NCBI GenBank assembly: GCA_009693345.1
Contig: SHXL01000006.1
Coordinates: 1 to 30,191 of the forward strand
DNA from: Betaproteobacteria bacterium
GTDB taxonomy: Bacteria; Pseudomonadota; Gammaproteobacteria; Burkholderiales; SG8-39
Direction: 5' to 3'
DNA length: 30,191 nucleotides
Shown: piece after piece, positions 1 to 7,685 of the stretch
Numbering within the stretch: position 1 is the first letter of the stretch
Layout: every line of letters starts with the position of its first letter
Notes under the pieces: generated by a model
What the model was told of the DNA's origin: nothing
Database searches by the model: none
What the model saw: the letters and a program-made list of their open reading frames with translations, nothing else
Translations under genes and position numbers: made by a program

Positions 1-2289
1 GTTCTCGCACGGATAGGTGACGCAGGAATCGCGTTCCAGGCGCTCCCAGGTGATGCCGGCAACGGAATTCATGCCCTTGCGCATTTCGTCCCAGACCTGT
101 TCTGGTTTTTCATAAGACCAGTTCAAACCCAGCCGCTTCGCGAGTGCGTTGATGATCCAGAGGTCCGGTCTTGCCTCGCCCGGCGGCTCGAGCGCCTTGC
201 GGCCGAGCTGCACCATGCGGTCGGTGTTCGTCACGGTCCCGTCTTTTTCCGGCCAGGCCGTGGCCGGCAGTACCACGTCGGCGAGGTAACAGGTCTCGGT
301 GAGGAAGATGTCCTGCACCACGAGGTGCTCGAATTTCGCCATCGCCGCGCGCGCATGCTCCGCGTCCGGGTCGGACATCGCCGGGTTCTCGCCCATGATG
401 TACATGCCGCGGACCTGGCCGGCTTCCGCGGCGCGAATGACTTCGACGACGGTGAGCCCGGGTTTCTTCTCCAGCTTGGTGCCCCACAGCGCCTCGAAGC
501 GCTTGTTAGCTTCCGGATCGTCGACGCGCTGGTAGTCCGGGTACATCATCGGGATGAGGCCGGAGTCGGAAGCGCCCTGCACGTTGTTCTGCCCGCGCAG
601 CGGATGCAGCCCGGTGCCGACGCGTCCCACCTGGCCCGTCATCAGGGAAAGCGCGATCAGGCAGCGCGCATTGTCGGTGCCGTGCACGTGCTGCGAAATG
701 CCCATGCCCCAGAGGATCATCGAGCCCTTGGAGGTGGCGAACAGGCGCGCCACTTCGCGTATCGTTTTTGCCGGAATGCCGCAGATCGGCGCCATCTTCT
801 CGGGAGAGAACGCCTTCGCGTTTTCCTTGAGTGCTTCGAATCCACTCGTCCTGTCTCTTACGAAACTCTCGTTCACCAGGCCTTCATCGATGATTGCGTG
901 GATGATGGCGTTCAGCAGCGCCACGTCGGTATCGGCGTTGAACTGCAGAAAATAAGCGGCGTGGCGCGCCAGTTCGGTGCGGCGCGGATCGGCGACGATC
1001 AGCTTCACGCCGTTCTTCGCCGCGTTCTTCATCCAGGTTGCGGCGACCGGGTGGTTGACCGTGGGATTGGCGCCGATGAGGAACACGACTTCGGCGTTCA
1101 TCACGTCGCTCACCTGGTTGGAGACCGCGCCCGAGCCTACGCCTTCGAGCAGCGCGGCGACCGAGGACGCATGGCACAGCCGCGTGCAGTGGTCGACGTT
1201 GTTGGTGCCGAAGCCGGTGCGCACCAGCTTCTGGAAGAGGTAGGCCTCCTCGTTCGATCCCTTGGCGGAACCGAATCCCGCGAGCGCAAACCGGTCCCGA
1301 TCCCTGATCTTCCTGAGACCCGCCGCGGCGAAATCGAGCGCCTCTTCCCAGCTTGCCTCGCGGAATGCCTCTTTCCAGTTCGCCGGGTCGACCGTGAAGT
1401 GCGCCGTCTTCTTGATCCCTGCTTTCCTGATCAGGGGTTTCGTAAGGCGCTGCGGATGCTGTACGTAGTCGAAACCGTAGCGGCCCTTGACGCAGAGCCG
1501 GCCGTGGTTCGACGGGCCGTCGCGCCCGCTGACGAACTTGATGACGTTGCTCGACTTCTCCACGTGGTAGGTGAGCTGGCAGCCGACGCCGCAGAACGGG
1601 CACACCGAGTCCACCTTCTTGTCCACGACCTCCAGCCCCGCCTCACGCGCGGGCATCAGCGCCCCGGTGGGGCAGACCTGCACGCATTCGCCGCAGGCGA
1701 CGCAGGTGGAGGTGCCCATCGGGTCGTCCTGGTCGAAGACGATCCTGGAATGCTCGCCGCGGAACGCGTAACCGATGACGTCGTTCACCTGCTCCTCGCG
1801 GCAGGCGCGAACGCAGCGCGTGCACTGGATGCAGGCGTCCAGGTTGACCGCAATTGCGGGATGGGAAATATCGGCTTTGGGTTGTTCCCGTGATTTGAAT
1901 CTTGGTTTTCCGACCCCCAGCTTGCGCGCCCACACGTCGACCTTGTTGTTGAGCGTGTATTGGGTCTCCGGCATGTCCGACAGCAACAGCTCAAGTACCA
2001 TTTTCTGAGACGCGAGCGCGCGCGGGCTGTCCGTGTTGACCTCCATGCCCTGCGTCGGGAAGCGGCAGCACGAGGGCGCGAGCACGCGCTCGCCCTTTAC
2101 CTCGACCACGCAGGCGCGACAGTTGCCGTCGGGGCGCAGCGTGCGCGAATAGCAAAGGTGCGGGATCGAAATGCCGTTCTGGCGCGCCGTCTCGATGATC
2201 GGCTCGTCCGGACGGCCGACGACCGTCTTGCCGTTCAACTTGAACTCGACCGGCAGCGTCGCGAGTTGCTTCGTGCTAATGCGGTCCAT
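1..2289 (-). CDS. NAD-dependent formate dehydrogenase, alpha (molybdenum/tungsten) subunit, 3' end outside window
   Basis: Oxidises formate to CO2 and passes electrons through iron-sulfur clusters to the flavin subunit encoded upstream; cytoplasmic. 763 residues are visible. An N-terminal ferredoxin-like 2Fe-2S domain has Cys at about 46, 57, 60 and 74. It is followed by two 4Fe-4S motifs (Cys 153/156/159/163 and 196/199/202/206), then the molybdopterin domain opening with VCPFCGVGC (230-237). The catalytic position is Cys372 in RLCHASS, so this is a cysteine and not a selenocysteine enzyme. I see no His-Cys cluster motif between residues 90 and 150, where NuoG-like proteins often have one. 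The ATG lies 14 bp after the beta-subunit stop, so the two are co-transcribed. Family members are about 950-990 residues, so roughly 200 C-terminal residues lie beyond position 1. It could be named FdsA or Fdh1A; I leave the symbol open. Confidence 0.93.
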   Translation of the reverse strand, partial: MDRISTKQLATLPVEFKLNGKTVVGRPDEPIIETARQNGISIPHLCYSRTLRPDGNCRACVVEVKGERVLAPSCCRFPTQGMEVNTDSPRALASQKMVLELLLSDMPETQYTLNNKVDVWARKLGVGKPRFKSREQPKADISHPAIAVNLDACIQCTRCVRACREEQVNDVIGYAFRGEHSRIVFDQDDPMGTSTCVACGECVQVCPTGALMPAREAGLEVVDKKVDSVCPFCGVGCQLTYHVEKSSNVIKFVSGRDGPSNHGRLCVKGRYGFDYVQHPQRLTKPLIRKAGIKKTAHFTVDPANWKEAFREASWEEALDFAAAGLRKIRDRDRFALAGFGSAKGSNEEAYLFQKLVRTGFGTNNVDHCTRLCHASSVAALLEGVGSGAVSNQVSDVMNAEVVFLIGANPTVNHPVAATWMKNAAKNGVKLIVADPRRTELARHAAYFLQFNADTDVALLNAIIHAIIDEGLVNESFVRDRTSGFEALKENAKAFSPEKMAPICGIPAKTIREVARLFATSKGSMILWGMGISQHVHGTDNARCLIALSLMTGQVGRVGTGLHPLRGQNNVQGASDSGLIPMMYPDYQRVDDPEANKRFEALWGTKLEKKPGLTVVEVIRAAEAGQVRGMYIMGENPAMSDPDAEHARAAMAKFEHLVVQDIFLTETCYLADVVLPATAWPEKDGTVTNTDRMVQLGRKALEPPGEARPDLWIINALAKRLGLNWSYEKPEQVWDEMRKGMNSVAGITWERLERDSCVTYPCEN

Positions 2290-2303
2290 GGCGCTATTTC
2301 CCT

Positions 2304-3983
2304 CTATCCTACTTCATGCGGAAAATATTTCATCACGGTGAGCGCCGGGTTCGGTGCCGCCTGCCCCAGGCCGCAGATCGAGGCGTCCATCATGGCCTGC
2401 GAGAGTTCCCTGAGCAACGGCTGGTTCCATTGCTTCGCGGCCATCAGCCCCAGTGCCTTGGCAGTGCCCACCCGGCAGGGGGTGCACTGGCCGCAGGACT
2501 CCGCCTTGAAGAATTCCGTCAGGTTCTTCGCGGCATCTGAAGCTTTATCCTTGTCGGAAAGAATGACGACTGCCGCGGAGCCTATAAAGCAGCCGTGCGG
2601 CTGCAGGGTATCGAAGTCCAGTGGAACATTGCCAAGTCTTTCAGGGAGTATTCCACCCGAAGCCCCGCCGGGGAGATAGGCGTAGAACTCGTGGCCGGGA
2701 AGCATCCCGCCGCAGAACTCGTCGATCAACTCGCGCACGGTGATTCCGGCGGGCGCGATATGCACGCCCGGCTGCTTCACGCGGCCCGACACCGAAAAGG
2801 AGCGCAGTCCCTTGCGGCCGTTCCGACCCTGCGAAGCGAACCAGGCGCCGCCTTTTTCCACGATCTCGCGCACCCAGTAAACCGTTTCCATGTTGTGCTC
2901 GAGGGTCGGGTAGCCGAACAGGCCCACCTGCGCGACATACGGCGGCCGCAAGCGCGGCATGCCGCGCTTGCCTTCGATGGATTCGATCATCGCCGACTCT
3001 TCGCCGCAGATGTACGCGCCGGCGCCACGACGAAGGTGAATCGGGGGCAGAGGGAATCCGGCTTTTGACTTCAACTTCAAGATCTCTCTTTCAAGCATTG
3101 CCCGGCAACCCGCGTATTCATCCCTCAAATAGATGTAGATCTCGCCAACCCCGGCGCACCAGGCCGCGACCAGCATGCCTTCCAGGAAACGATGCGGATC
3201 GCGCTCGAGGAAGTAGCGGTCCTTGAACGTGCCCGGTTCGCCTTCGTCGATGTTCACCGCCATCAAGCGCGGCGCAGGTTCCGCGGCGACGATCTGCCAC
3301 TTGCGGCCGGTGGGGAATCCGGCGCCGCCCAGCCCTCGCAGCGCCGAATCCTCCATGATTTTGGTGATTTCCTCGCGCGTGCGCTTGCCGGCAAGGCAAT
3401 CCGCGATCAGCTTATAGCCGCCGTTCCTCGAATAGCTGTCGAAGTCGATGTATTGCGTTTCAGGACATTTGAGATTTTTCTTTTCGACAGACAAGCGAAC
3501 AGAATCAACAGTCGCCTTCAAGACCGGGAACTGCCCGACAATCGCCACGGGAGCGGATTCGCAGCGCCCGACGCAGGGGGCATGGAGTACCCGGACGTCC
3601 TTTCCAAGGGTTTTCGATAGATTTCTAATTAAGACTACAGAACCAAAAAGTGAACATGAGAGCGAGTCGCAAACCCGTACCGTGAGCGCGGGCGGCGGTG
3701 CCTCGCCTTCCTTCACCACGTCGAAGTGGTGGTAGAAGGTCGCGACTTCGTAGACCTCGGTCTGCGACAGGCGCATCTCCTCCGCAAGCGCGGCCAGGTG
3801 CGCCGACGACAGGTGACCGCAGCGGTCCTGGATCCTGTGCAGGTGCTCGATCAGCAGGTCGCGGCGGCGCGGTTCCTTGCCCAGCAGCGCGCGGATCTCC
3901 TCGCGCGCCTTCGGATCGACGCCGCGCCCTTTGAGCCCGAATCTGCTTTTCTTCGCCACGCTGCGATTATCGGCTGACGGCAC
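2304..3983 (-). CDS. NAD-dependent formate dehydrogenase, fused NuoE/NuoF-like beta subunit
   Basis: Diaphorase subunit that carries electrons from the alpha subunit to NAD+. 559 residues. Residues 25-165 are a NuoE-like thioredoxin-fold domain with 2Fe-2S ligands Cys105, Cys110, Cys137 and Cys141. Residues 180-559 are NuoF-like: GLGGAGFPTGRKW (217-229) for NADH, IDEGEPGTFKDRY (245-257) and GAGAYICGEE (320-329) for FMN/NADH, and 4Fe-4S ligands Cys497, 500, 503 and 537. Fds-type enzymes usually split these into FdsG and FdsB. A fused beta subunit of this length with a single alpha partner is the layout known for Methylorubrum FDH1. The start is GTG; a second GTG at codon 9 (3959) is possible, because a palindrome lies just upstream and no clear ribosome binding site is visible. 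Confidence 0.92.
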   Translation of the reverse strand: MPSADNRSVAKKSRFGLKGRGVDPKAREEIRALLGKEPRRRDLLIEHLHRIQDRCGHLSSAHLAALAEEMRLSQTEVYEVATFYHHFDVVKEGEAPPPALTVRVCDSLSCSLFGSVVLIRNLSKTLGKDVRVLHAPCVGRCESAPVAIVGQFPVLKATVDSVRLSVEKKNLKCPETQYIDFDSYSRNGGYKLIADCLAGKRTREEITKIMEDSALRGLGGAGFPTGRKWQIVAAEPAPRLMAVNIDEGEPGTFKDRYFLERDPHRFLEGMLVAAWCAGVGEIYIYLRDEYAGCRAMLEREILKLKSKAGFPLPPIHLRRGAGAYICGEESAMIESIEGKRGMPRLRPPYVAQVGLFGYPTLEHNMETVYWVREIVEKGGAWFASQGRNGRKGLRSFSVSGRVKQPGVHIAPAGITVRELIDEFCGGMLPGHEFYAYLPGGASGGILPERLGNVPLDFDTLQPHGCFIGSAAVVILSDKDKASDAAKNLTEFFKAESCGQCTPCRVGTAKALGLMAAKQWNQPLLRELSQAMMDASICGLGQAAPNPALTVMKYFPHEVG

Positions 3984-3993
3984 CGCGGGTATT

Positions 3994-4009
3994 CTTGACT
4001 GCGGTCAAG
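3994..4009. promoter_or_regulatory. FNR/CRP-family-like palindrome before the formate dehydrogenase genes
   Basis: CTTGAC-TGCG-GTCAAG is a perfect inverted repeat with 6-bp arms and a 4-base centre. It resembles the TTGAY-N4-RTCAA boxes bound by FNR/ANR/FixK-type regulators. It sits between the hydrolase stop and the GTG start of the formate dehydrogenase beta subunit, ending 10 bp before that GTG. This is close for a class II activator unless the true transcript starts near the second GTG at 3959, which would put the box centre near -41.5. It could equally be a repressor site or an RNA hairpin. It is not followed by a T-run, so it is not a terminator. Confidence 0.4.
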
Positions 4010-4014
4010 CCCGG

Positions 4015-4911
4015 CTAGACCGACCGCCAGCGCCCGGCCTCTTCGATGGCGCGACCGCCGAGTGCGAGCGCCTCGAGGTGCTGCTCGATGGTGCGGCGCT
4101 CGGCATCCGCGTAATACAGGTCGTCGAGGCTCTTCGGATAGACGAAGCGGTGCGCCGCCAGTTCGGCAAGCGTCGAGGGATTCTGACGGAGATGCTGCGC
4201 GATCGCCTCTTCGCGCGCATCAAGCCGCGAGGCGAAGGCCGCAAGCAGGCGGAGGAACGTTTCCCGGTCGGTGATGACGCCCTTGTGGTGCGAAGTAATC
4301 CACACCTTCGCCGGTATGTTCCTCATCGCCTGCAGCGTGCGCCGGAACGCGACGAGGCTCGAGGTGGCGTCGCCGTAGTACGGGCCGAAGGAAGACAGGT
4401 CGATGTCGCCGATGAAGGCGATGCCGCCCGGTTCCACCAGTAGCACGCAGTGCCCGCTCGTATGGCCGGGCATGTGCCAGGCGCGCACCGTCACGCCACC
4501 GCCGAGATTCCAGGAGGCGCCGTCCGCGTAGGACTGCGCATCGGGACGCGGCGCATAGTGGAATTCGCGTTCGATCTTGATGCGCATGCCCGCCAGCACT
4601 TCGGGCGCGTAGCCGTAGTGGCGCGCGAGGCCCTCCCAGCTGCGCGCGGCCTCTGCGTCTGCCTCGTGCACGTAGAGCGGTACATGCCGAAGACGCTGCA
4701 GCCCCGCCATGTGGTCCTCGTGCACGTGGCCCAGCACCACGAAATCCGCGTCGAGCAGTTCGCGCCCGAGCCGGTTGGCGACCAGCGGCGTGTCGAACGC
4801 GACGAGGGTGTCCGCGCCACGCACCACGACCTGGTTGCCGTCCGGATATTTCCCTGATTTTTCGCCGGCATAGACGCTGACTGCGCCGAGGCGAATAGCG
4901 GGGATTTCCAC
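4015..4911 (-). CDS. Metallo-beta-lactamase-fold hydrolase
   Basis: Predicted zinc-dependent hydrolase of unknown substrate; no signal peptide, so cytoplasmic. It shows the classical metal motif HVHEDH, a later GHTSGH histidine, the bridging aspartate in GDIDLSSFG, and a C-terminal SHHKGV histidine, so the binuclear site appears complete. About 298 residues. I chose the GTG at 4911, which follows the P450 stop by 5 bp and has AAGG 8 bases ahead. The longer ATG at 4974 would overlap the P450 by about 55 bp with no homology-like extra sequence. The C-terminal helical tail rich in Ala/Glu/Arg resembles the winged or helical extension of glyoxalase II/LACTB2-type hydrolases. Tight spacing between the P450 and formate dehydrogenase suggests a shared transcript. 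Confidence 0.85.
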   Translation of the reverse strand: MEIPAIRLGAVSVYAGEKSGKYPDGNQVVVRGADTLVAFDTPLVANRLGRELLDADFVVLGHVHEDHMAGLQRLRHVPLYVHEADAEAARSWEGLARHYGYAPEVLAGMRIKIEREFHYAPRPDAQSYADGASWNLGGGVTVRAWHMPGHTSGHCVLLVEPGGIAFIGDIDLSSFGPYYGDATSSLVAFRRTLQAMRNIPAKVWITSHHKGVITDRETFLRLLAAFASRLDAREEAIAQHLRQNPSTLAELAAHRFVYPKSLDDLYYADAERRTIEQHLEALALGGRAIEEAGRWRSV

Positions 4912-4916
4912 TTCTA

Positions 4917-6143
4917 TTACCTTACGAAAAGAGGCAAGGACGTCATGCCCCGGAACACCATCGAGTTGAGCCACGCGAGGCGCAACTCGGGCACGGCGAG
5001 CGCGATCTTCTCCCAGTGGCGCACCACCGCCGGCAGCGCCACCTGGCCCTCCATGCGCGCGAGCGGGAAACCGAGGCAGATGTGCATGCCGAAGCCGAAG
5101 GTGAGGTGCGCGACCCCGCCCCGGCCGAGGACCAGGCGGTCGGGCTCGTCGTAAGCCTCGGGGTCCCGGTTCGCCGCATTCAGCATCAGGAACACGCGGT
5201 CGCCAGGTTTGAGCGTCCTGCCGCGCAATTCCTGCTCCACCTTCACGATGCGTACCTGCGCCCCGCTCGGGCCGTCGTAGCGGAGCAGTTCCTCGATGGC
5301 ACGTGGCGCTATTTCTGGATTTTCTTTCAACAAATCAGATTCCCGCGGGAAACGCAGCAGCGACAGCAAGCCGTTGGCGATGTGGTTGGTGGTCGTCTCG
5401 TGTCCGGCGAAGAGCAGCAGGATGCAGGTGGCGACGAGTTCATCCTGCGACAGGGAATCCGCGCCGTCCCGGAGGTGAACCAGTTCTGAAAGAAGATCGT
5501 TTCTCGCAGTGGTGCGCCGGTCTTCAATCAATTCGCGAAAGAACCCCGCCATTTCACGCGTTGCGCGTTCCGCGATGTCGTACTTGTCCGGCGACATGCG
5601 CGAGCTGCCGATGAAGAGGGCGATGTCGTCCGACATGCGCTTCACCTTCGCCAGTTCCTCCTTCGGCACGCCGAGCATCGCCATGATCACGAGCGCCGGC
5701 AGCGGAGCGGCGAAATCCGCGACAAAGTCTATTTCCTGGCGTTTTCCAATCCTGTCGAAAAGCCAATGCGTCAGTTCTTCGGCTGCGGGGCGCATGGCAT
5801 TCATGGACTGCAGGTGGAACACCTTGCTCGTGAGCCGGCGCAGGCGCGTGTGCTCGGGCGGGTCGCGGAACACCATCCAGTGCGTGAGGTAGCGGATGAT
5901 CTGGCCGATGCGCGCCGCCTCGGCCCCCGGAAGCGTGGCGAAATAGGGCCGCAGCCGGTCCGAGGAGACCTCCTTGTCCAGCAGCACGGCCTTGCAGTCG
6001 TCGTAGCGCGTGAGTACCCAGGCCTTCAGCCACGGGCTCCAGTGCACCGGGTCTTCCTCGCGCATGCGGCGGTAGAGGGGAAAGGGGTCGCGCAGGAATT
6101 CCGGGGCATCGGGACGGAAATCGATTGCCTCGGCAACGGACAT
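4917..6143 (-). CDS. Cytochrome P450 (bacterial class I type)
   Basis: Soluble haem-thiolate monooxygenase of about 408 residues, the normal length for bacterial CYPs. With ATG 6143 as residue 1, the I-helix oxygen-activation motif AGHETTT is at 246-252, the K-helix ExxR (EELLR) near 285-288, and the haem-binding loop FGFGMHICLG holds the axial Cys at about 356. No ferredoxin or reductase partner is encoded next to it, so electron donors must come from elsewhere. I prefer the ATG at 6143 over the one at 6161 because a GATAAT hexamer lies exactly six bases before it and inside the longer reading frame. The substrate cannot be read from sequence. The downstream hydrolase and formate dehydrogenase would fit a demethylating role, which is inference. 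Confidence 0.93.
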   Translation of the reverse strand: MSVAEAIDFRPDAPEFLRDPFPLYRRMREEDPVHWSPWLKAWVLTRYDDCKAVLLDKEVSSDRLRPYFATLPGAEAARIGQIIRYLTHWMVFRDPPEHTRLRRLTSKVFHLQSMNAMRPAAEELTHWLFDRIGKRQEIDFVADFAAPLPALVIMAMLGVPKEELAKVKRMSDDIALFIGSSRMSPDKYDIAERATREMAGFFRELIEDRRTTARNDLLSELVHLRDGADSLSQDELVATCILLLFAGHETTTNHIANGLLSLLRFPRESDLLKENPEIAPRAIEELLRYDGPSGAQVRIVKVEQELRGRTLKPGDRVFLMLNAANRDPEAYDEPDRLVLGRGGVAHLTFGFGMHICLGFPLARMEGQVALPAVVRHWEKIALAVPELRLAWLNSMVFRGMTSLPLFVR

Positions 6144-6149
6144 TCTGCA

Positions 6150-6155
6150 ATTATC
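6150..6155 (-). promoter_or_regulatory. -10-like hexamer for the P450 gene
   Basis: Read on the minus strand, GATAAT is followed by six bases and then the ATG at 6143. There is no Shine-Dalgarno sequence in between, as expected for a leaderless transcript. No convincing -35 is visible. On the plus strand the same AT-rich patch (AATTAT, 6149-6154) lies 18 bp after TTGCCT (6125-6130), so it may also serve the divergent gene at 6180. Confidence 0.4.
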
Positions 6156-6179
6156 CGGCATACGCCAACGGAGGAAGCC

Positions 6180-6776
6180 ATGAGTTCACCTGTCGGTCCG
6201 TCGCCTGTCGACCCCAACCACGTCCTGATGACCGGGGAAAACTCGTTCATCCGCTTCAGCCCCGACGGCGGCAAGACGCAGACCGACCGCGCGAGCCACT
6301 GGCGCGTGCTGTGGTGCCCGGCCGGCGCGGGCCACGCCCTCTTCATGAAGAGCACGCTAACCGGCGGCGAGGTGAAGATCTGGTCCGACAACCCGCCGGT
6401 GGCACGCTGGCTGCAAAAGGAGATCGAGTCGCTGCTTTTCCCCGCCTTCGCCGACGCGAAGACGCCGGTGGCGCAGGCCGCCTTCGCCCGCCTGGGCGGC
6501 ATCGACACCAAGGCCGCGGAGTTGGTGACGGCGAAGGACGGCGACGTCCTCCTCACCTGGGAAGACTTCCTCGCGCCCTTCGTGCTAAACATGCCACCGG
6601 GTTCTGGCGGCCGTCCGATCGGCGTGTTCAGCACGTTCTTCCCGGCGAAGGCCGCGCGCATCTCGCTAAACGGCCGCGCCGCCGCCGGCGCGCCGTATGC
6701 GGAGAAACGCGGCGAGCGCGATTCGACCAGCGCCTGCCTCGCCTGGTCGGAGACCTGGGTCAAGCCCGGAAGCTAG
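6180..6776 (+). CDS. Hypothetical protein, about 198 residues
   Basis: I do not recognise the family. The protein is soluble-looking with no signal peptide or membrane segment. It contains a Trp-rich first half (HWRVLWCPAG, KIWSDNP), a middle stretch that looks helical, and a C-terminal part with FSTFFPAK and a closing SETWVKPGS. The ATG at 6180 is supported by GGAGG at 6170-6174. It is divergent from the P450 with only about 36 bp between starts, so the two could share regulation. The DMT permease reading frame follows in the same frame just after its TAG stop. Codon use matches the neighbours, supporting a real gene. Confidence 0.72.
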   Translation: MSSPVGPSPVDPNHVLMTGENSFIRFSPDGGKTQTDRASHWRVLWCPAGAGHALFMKSTLTGGEVKIWSDNPPVARWLQKEIESLLFPAFADAKTPVAQAAFARLGGIDTKAAELVTAKDGDVLLTWEDFLAPFVLNMPPGSGGRPIGVFSTFFPAKAARISLNGRAAAGAPYAEKRGERDSTSACLAWSETWVKPGS

Positions 6777-6830
6777 GAGCGTCCCGTTTCCGCGCCAAAC
6801 GCGGCCGAGCGCAGGCTCGGCATCGCAGTA

Positions 6831-7676
6831 ATGCTGTTGTGCACGTTCCTCTGGAGCACGGCGGGCATCGTTACGCGCGCATCCTCCGTCACCAACGGCT
6901 GGGAGGCGTCGTTCTGGCGCTCGCTGTTCCTGTGCGTCGTGATCGGCGTGCTGCTGTTCGTGCAGCATCGCGGCGATGCCCTGGGCAAAATCCTGACGAT
7001 GGGCTGGCCGGGCGTGTTCTCGAGCCTGTGCTGGGCGACGATGTTCGTCTCGTTCATGCTTGCCCTGAGCCGCACCACCGTGGCGAACGCGCTCTTCATC
7101 ATGGGCGTGATGCCGTTCTGCGCCGCGCTCGCCGGGTGGCTGTTCCTGCGCGAGCGCGTGCCGGCGCGCACCTGGCTCGCCATCGTCGCGGCGTCAGGCG
7201 GCATCGGCATCATGTTCAACGACGCACTGCGCACCGGCAATATCGAGGGCAGCCTGATCGCACTCGCGATACCCATCGCGGCCGCTGTCAACACGGTGGT
7301 CGTGAAGCTCGGGCGCGGGCGCGTCGACCTGGTTCCGGCGCTGCTTGGAGGCGGCGCGATCGCGGTCCTACTGTCATGGCCGATGGCGCTTCCCTTCAGC
7401 GCCTCGCCGAAGGATCTCGCGCTCTACGGCGGGCTCGCCGTGTTCCAGCTCGCGCTGCCGTGCGTGCTGCTCGTGCGTATGGTGCTGCTGCACCTCACCG
7501 CCGCCGAGATCGGCCTCCTCTCGCTGCTCGAGATCGTGCTCGGCCCGCTGTGGGTGTGGCTCGCGCTGGGCGAGGCACCCGCAGCCGCCATCGTCGTTGG
7601 CGGCCTGGTAGTGCTCGCGGCAGCGGCATTGAACGAAGGTATCTCCCTCGCGCTCGACCGGCGCGCCGCGGGATAG
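6831..7676 (+). CDS. DMT-superfamily (EamA) permease, copy 1
   Basis: Inner-membrane transporter with about ten hydrophobic helices arranged as two EamA repeats; 281 residues. It begins directly with the first helix (LLCTFLWSTAGIV). The related copy at 8408 has about 18 residues before this point. Here the upstream in-frame codons run back to the TAG of the hypothetical gene without any ATG, GTG or TTG, so ATG 6831 is the only standard start. It is roughly 70% identical by eye to copy 2, including NALFIMGVMPFCAA, GRGRVDLVPAL and ALYGGLAVFQLALPC. The substrate is unknown; DMT members move amino acids, metabolites or nucleotide sugars. The gene ends in TAG inside the TAGAAT promoter-like hexamer of the next gene. 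Confidence 0.88.
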   Translation: MLLCTFLWSTAGIVTRASSVTNGWEASFWRSLFLCVVIGVLLFVQHRGDALGKILTMGWPGVFSSLCWATMFVSFMLALSRTTVANALFIMGVMPFCAALAGWLFLRERVPARTWLAIVAASGGIGIMFNDALRTGNIEGSLIALAIPIAAAVNTVVVKLGRGRVDLVPALLGGGAIAVLLSWPMALPFSASPKDLALYGGLAVFQLALPCVLLVRMVLLHLTAAEIGLLSLLEIVLGPLWVWLALGEAPAAAIVVGGLVVLAAAALNEGISLALDRRAAG

Positions 7677-7679
7677 AAT
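7674..7679 (+). promoter_or_regulatory. -10-like hexamer for the gene at 7686
   Basis: TAGAAT followed by six bases (CCTCCG) and ATG. The same TAGAATCC string precedes the aldo/keto reductase at 15520 with identical spacing. The hexamer overlaps the stop codon of the upstream permease. No strong -35 is evident. Confidence 0.38.
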
Positions 7680-7685
7680 CCTCCG

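Noticed and set aside
1171..1179. Selenocysteine at the formate dehydrogenase active site
   Set aside because: The codon at the catalytic position is TGC (Cys372), not TGA.
325..1893. 522-residue open frame on the plus strand
   Set aside because: It is antisense to the formate dehydrogenase alpha subunit, whose motifs are unambiguous. Its composition (His/Arg/Val-rich) is that of a GC-biased shadow frame.
4912..4974. Longer start for the metallo-hydrolase
   Set aside because: It would overlap the P450 coding end, and the sequence is only a frame-shifted reading of that gene; the GTG at 4911 has a fitting ribosome binding site.
6790..6804. CCGCG-ccaaa-CGCGG hairpin as a terminator
   Set aside because: The stem is 5 bp and no T-run follows; it is probably chance in GC-rich sequence.
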